A DNA stretch of 64,000 nucleotides from Hyaloscypha bicolor E (Eukaryota > Ascomycota > Leotiomycetes > Helotiales > Hyaloscyphaceae), in contig NW_020194615.1 in the NCBI RefSeq assembly GCF_002865645.1, forward strand, positions 1 through 64,000, in the 5' to 3' direction. The notes under the pieces were generated by a model. It had not been told where the DNA came from. It did no database searches and was given only the letters and a program-made list of their open reading frames with translations. Position numbers and translations under genes: made by a program. This document shows positions 62,499-64,000 of this stretch, piece after piece (the stretch's first letter is position 1; the number at the start of each line of letters is the position of its first letter).

Positions 62499-64000
62499 CT
62501 AAATAAGATTGGAATATAATAAAGGCTAGTATAAACTCTTTATAGACTCTTTATAAATAATATAAGAAGAAAAATAGCCTATAAATAAATTAAAAGCTAA
62601 ATAAGACCTTATAATATTTCTGGATATACTATATTACTTATATGATTTATATTAGGAAATAAAAGAATATAAAGCCCTACTTATAAGATTACTTATAAGG
62701 CCGCTATATAGAACTAGCTATAAGAAAAGACCGGTAATTATAAATCTACTTCTATTACTTTAAATAACTAGCCTTATAACTTATTAATAGTTATTATAAA
62801 AAATAAAACAAATAGAAACTACTTATAGGAAAATATAAAAGATAGTTACTAATATATAAACTAGAGCTTAATCTATAGAATCGTCTGTAACTAGCTATTA
62901 AAGTTACTACCTAGTAGCTATATTCGAATTAAGAATTTCCTAAAGCTATATATTAATATTTATAACCTATTATAAAGCCCTTTTTATAGATAAAGATTTC
63001 GTAAAAGTATTATAGGTATACTAATCTTGAGTTATAGTTTAGAGAGAAATAGACCTAGTAAATAGATATTTTATAAAACTTCTAGAAATAATTCTATAAT
63101 TTCAGGATCTGCCTTATTTATATTAGCCGAATTTACTATAAAATATATCTATTTCTGGCCAGAAAATATATCCAGAATTATTTAATTAAGCTTATAGACT
63201 ATATTATTTGGGATTAATAGGATTACTCGTTTACTAAAGGCCCGGTAATTATATAGGGCCTATAAAAATCGCTTTCGGGAATAGATATAATTAATTAGAT
63301 CTATAACTAACTAGGTATATAAAATAAAAGGCAGGAGTATAATCTGCCTATTTAAGAATGAATTATATAATAGACTACTAATCTAGTTTATAAAATCCTA
63401 TTTAGATAAGTTATTACAGACCTATATATTAATCTATAATAATAACTAATAGAGCTATAGCCAGATCTATATCTGCTATAAGCAGGCCTATATTATATTA
63501 GCCTATAAACTATATAAAACTACTAGTAAGATCTAGATAAAGTTCTTCCCGAAAATTATAGATACTTTTCTAAAAAGAATATTATCTATAACTAATTATA
63601 AATCGACTATTAGCTAGTATATTACCTCAAAGTAGTACTTGTACTATATAGGTATCTTATTCTAGATAATTAGGTCTATAGAATATAAGAGAGCCCCGAG
63701 CCGGCTTGTTTTAGTAATTATACTTATAGATAACTTATTAAGCTTAAATAGGATCCGGAACTAGAAATAAGATATATATCTATTCGGAAAAAAAAAGAGC
63801 TATAATATCTATTAATACTATATATAGGACTACTTTATTTTGGCTATAATAATAGTAGTAGAGAGTCTTATAAAAAAACGTTTTATTAGTATTACTAGGG
63901 CCTTATAAGTAGAAGTGGGCCATTTATAAATTATCTATAATTACTACTATAATTATCTAAAAGCAAGAGTACTAGTCTATATTTAGCTAGGCTTATATTA
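62415..64000 (+). repeat. Tandem 5.2-kb repeat unit 3, cut by the window end
   Basis: Starts at motif copy 4 and follows units 1 and 2 for the remaining 1.58 kb, with a deletion of about 60 bp near 62,520-62,590 relative to unit 2. It continues beyond the window. Confidence 0.7.

Overview
The window looks like nuclear DNA of a filamentous ascomycete (Pezizomycotina). The genes have short GT-AG introns (about 43-190 nt), and the protein families are typically fungal: a highly reducing polyketide synthase, an FSH1-type hydrolase, a Zn2Cys6 regulator, an ArAE-type exporter and NACHT/NLR relics. The flanks are extremely AT-rich and almost free of CA/TG dinucleotides, with in-frame stops and D-to-N or G-to-R changes in transposon proteins. 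That is the footprint of repeat-induced point mutation (RIP). The genome therefore appears to have gene islands set in RIP-made AT-rich blocks; the species cannot be named from this window.

Left block (1-about 23,650): layered dead retrotransposons. A RIP-ruined Ty1/Copia element (about 5,547-13,859, + strand) carries a younger nested LTR element (7,463-9,483, - strand). The nested element has a gag remnant, no visible pol, a (TAA)n tract and an exact 5-bp target duplication. To the right lie a Ty3/Gypsy relic (- strand, about 13,860-17,879), another LTR pair (17,880-20,268) and two little-mutated solo LTRs with target duplications (18,842-19,069; 21,757-22,056).

Gene island (about 24,386-50,159): a compact polyketide cluster. 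It holds an HR-PKS with KS-AT-DH-cMeT-ER-KR-ACP on the - strand. Divergent from it on the + strand come an FSH1/LovG-like serine hydrolase, a DHA1-type MFS transporter, a large ArAE/BRE4-like transporter, a Zn2Cys6 transcription factor and an MCT-like MFS transporter. Five of the six genes could be spliced by eye into continuous frames (217, 529, 1,044, 519 and 446 aa). The PKS (about 2,647 aa) is consistent except for one unresolved junction at the start of the cMeT domain, where the best splice model meets a stop codon. Between the first transporter and the ArAE gene are a 607-bp inverted-repeat element and two out-of-order NLR pseudogene fragments. A second, 255-bp inverted-repeat element sits just upstream of the regulator. 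No oxidase, P450 or transferase tailoring gene is present, but there are three transporters.

Likely logic (inference): the PKS builds a reduced, C-methylated chain, the hydrolase releases it, one or more transporters move it or its precursors, and the Zn2Cys6 protein switches the cluster on.

Right block (about 50,220-64,000): a palindromic motif with possible pseudoknot pairing occurs four times. The last three copies start tandem RIP-degraded units of about 5.1-5.2 kb with unrecognised coding-like content. A pyrimidine-rich minisatellite and a 15-bp tandem array lie between the first two copies.
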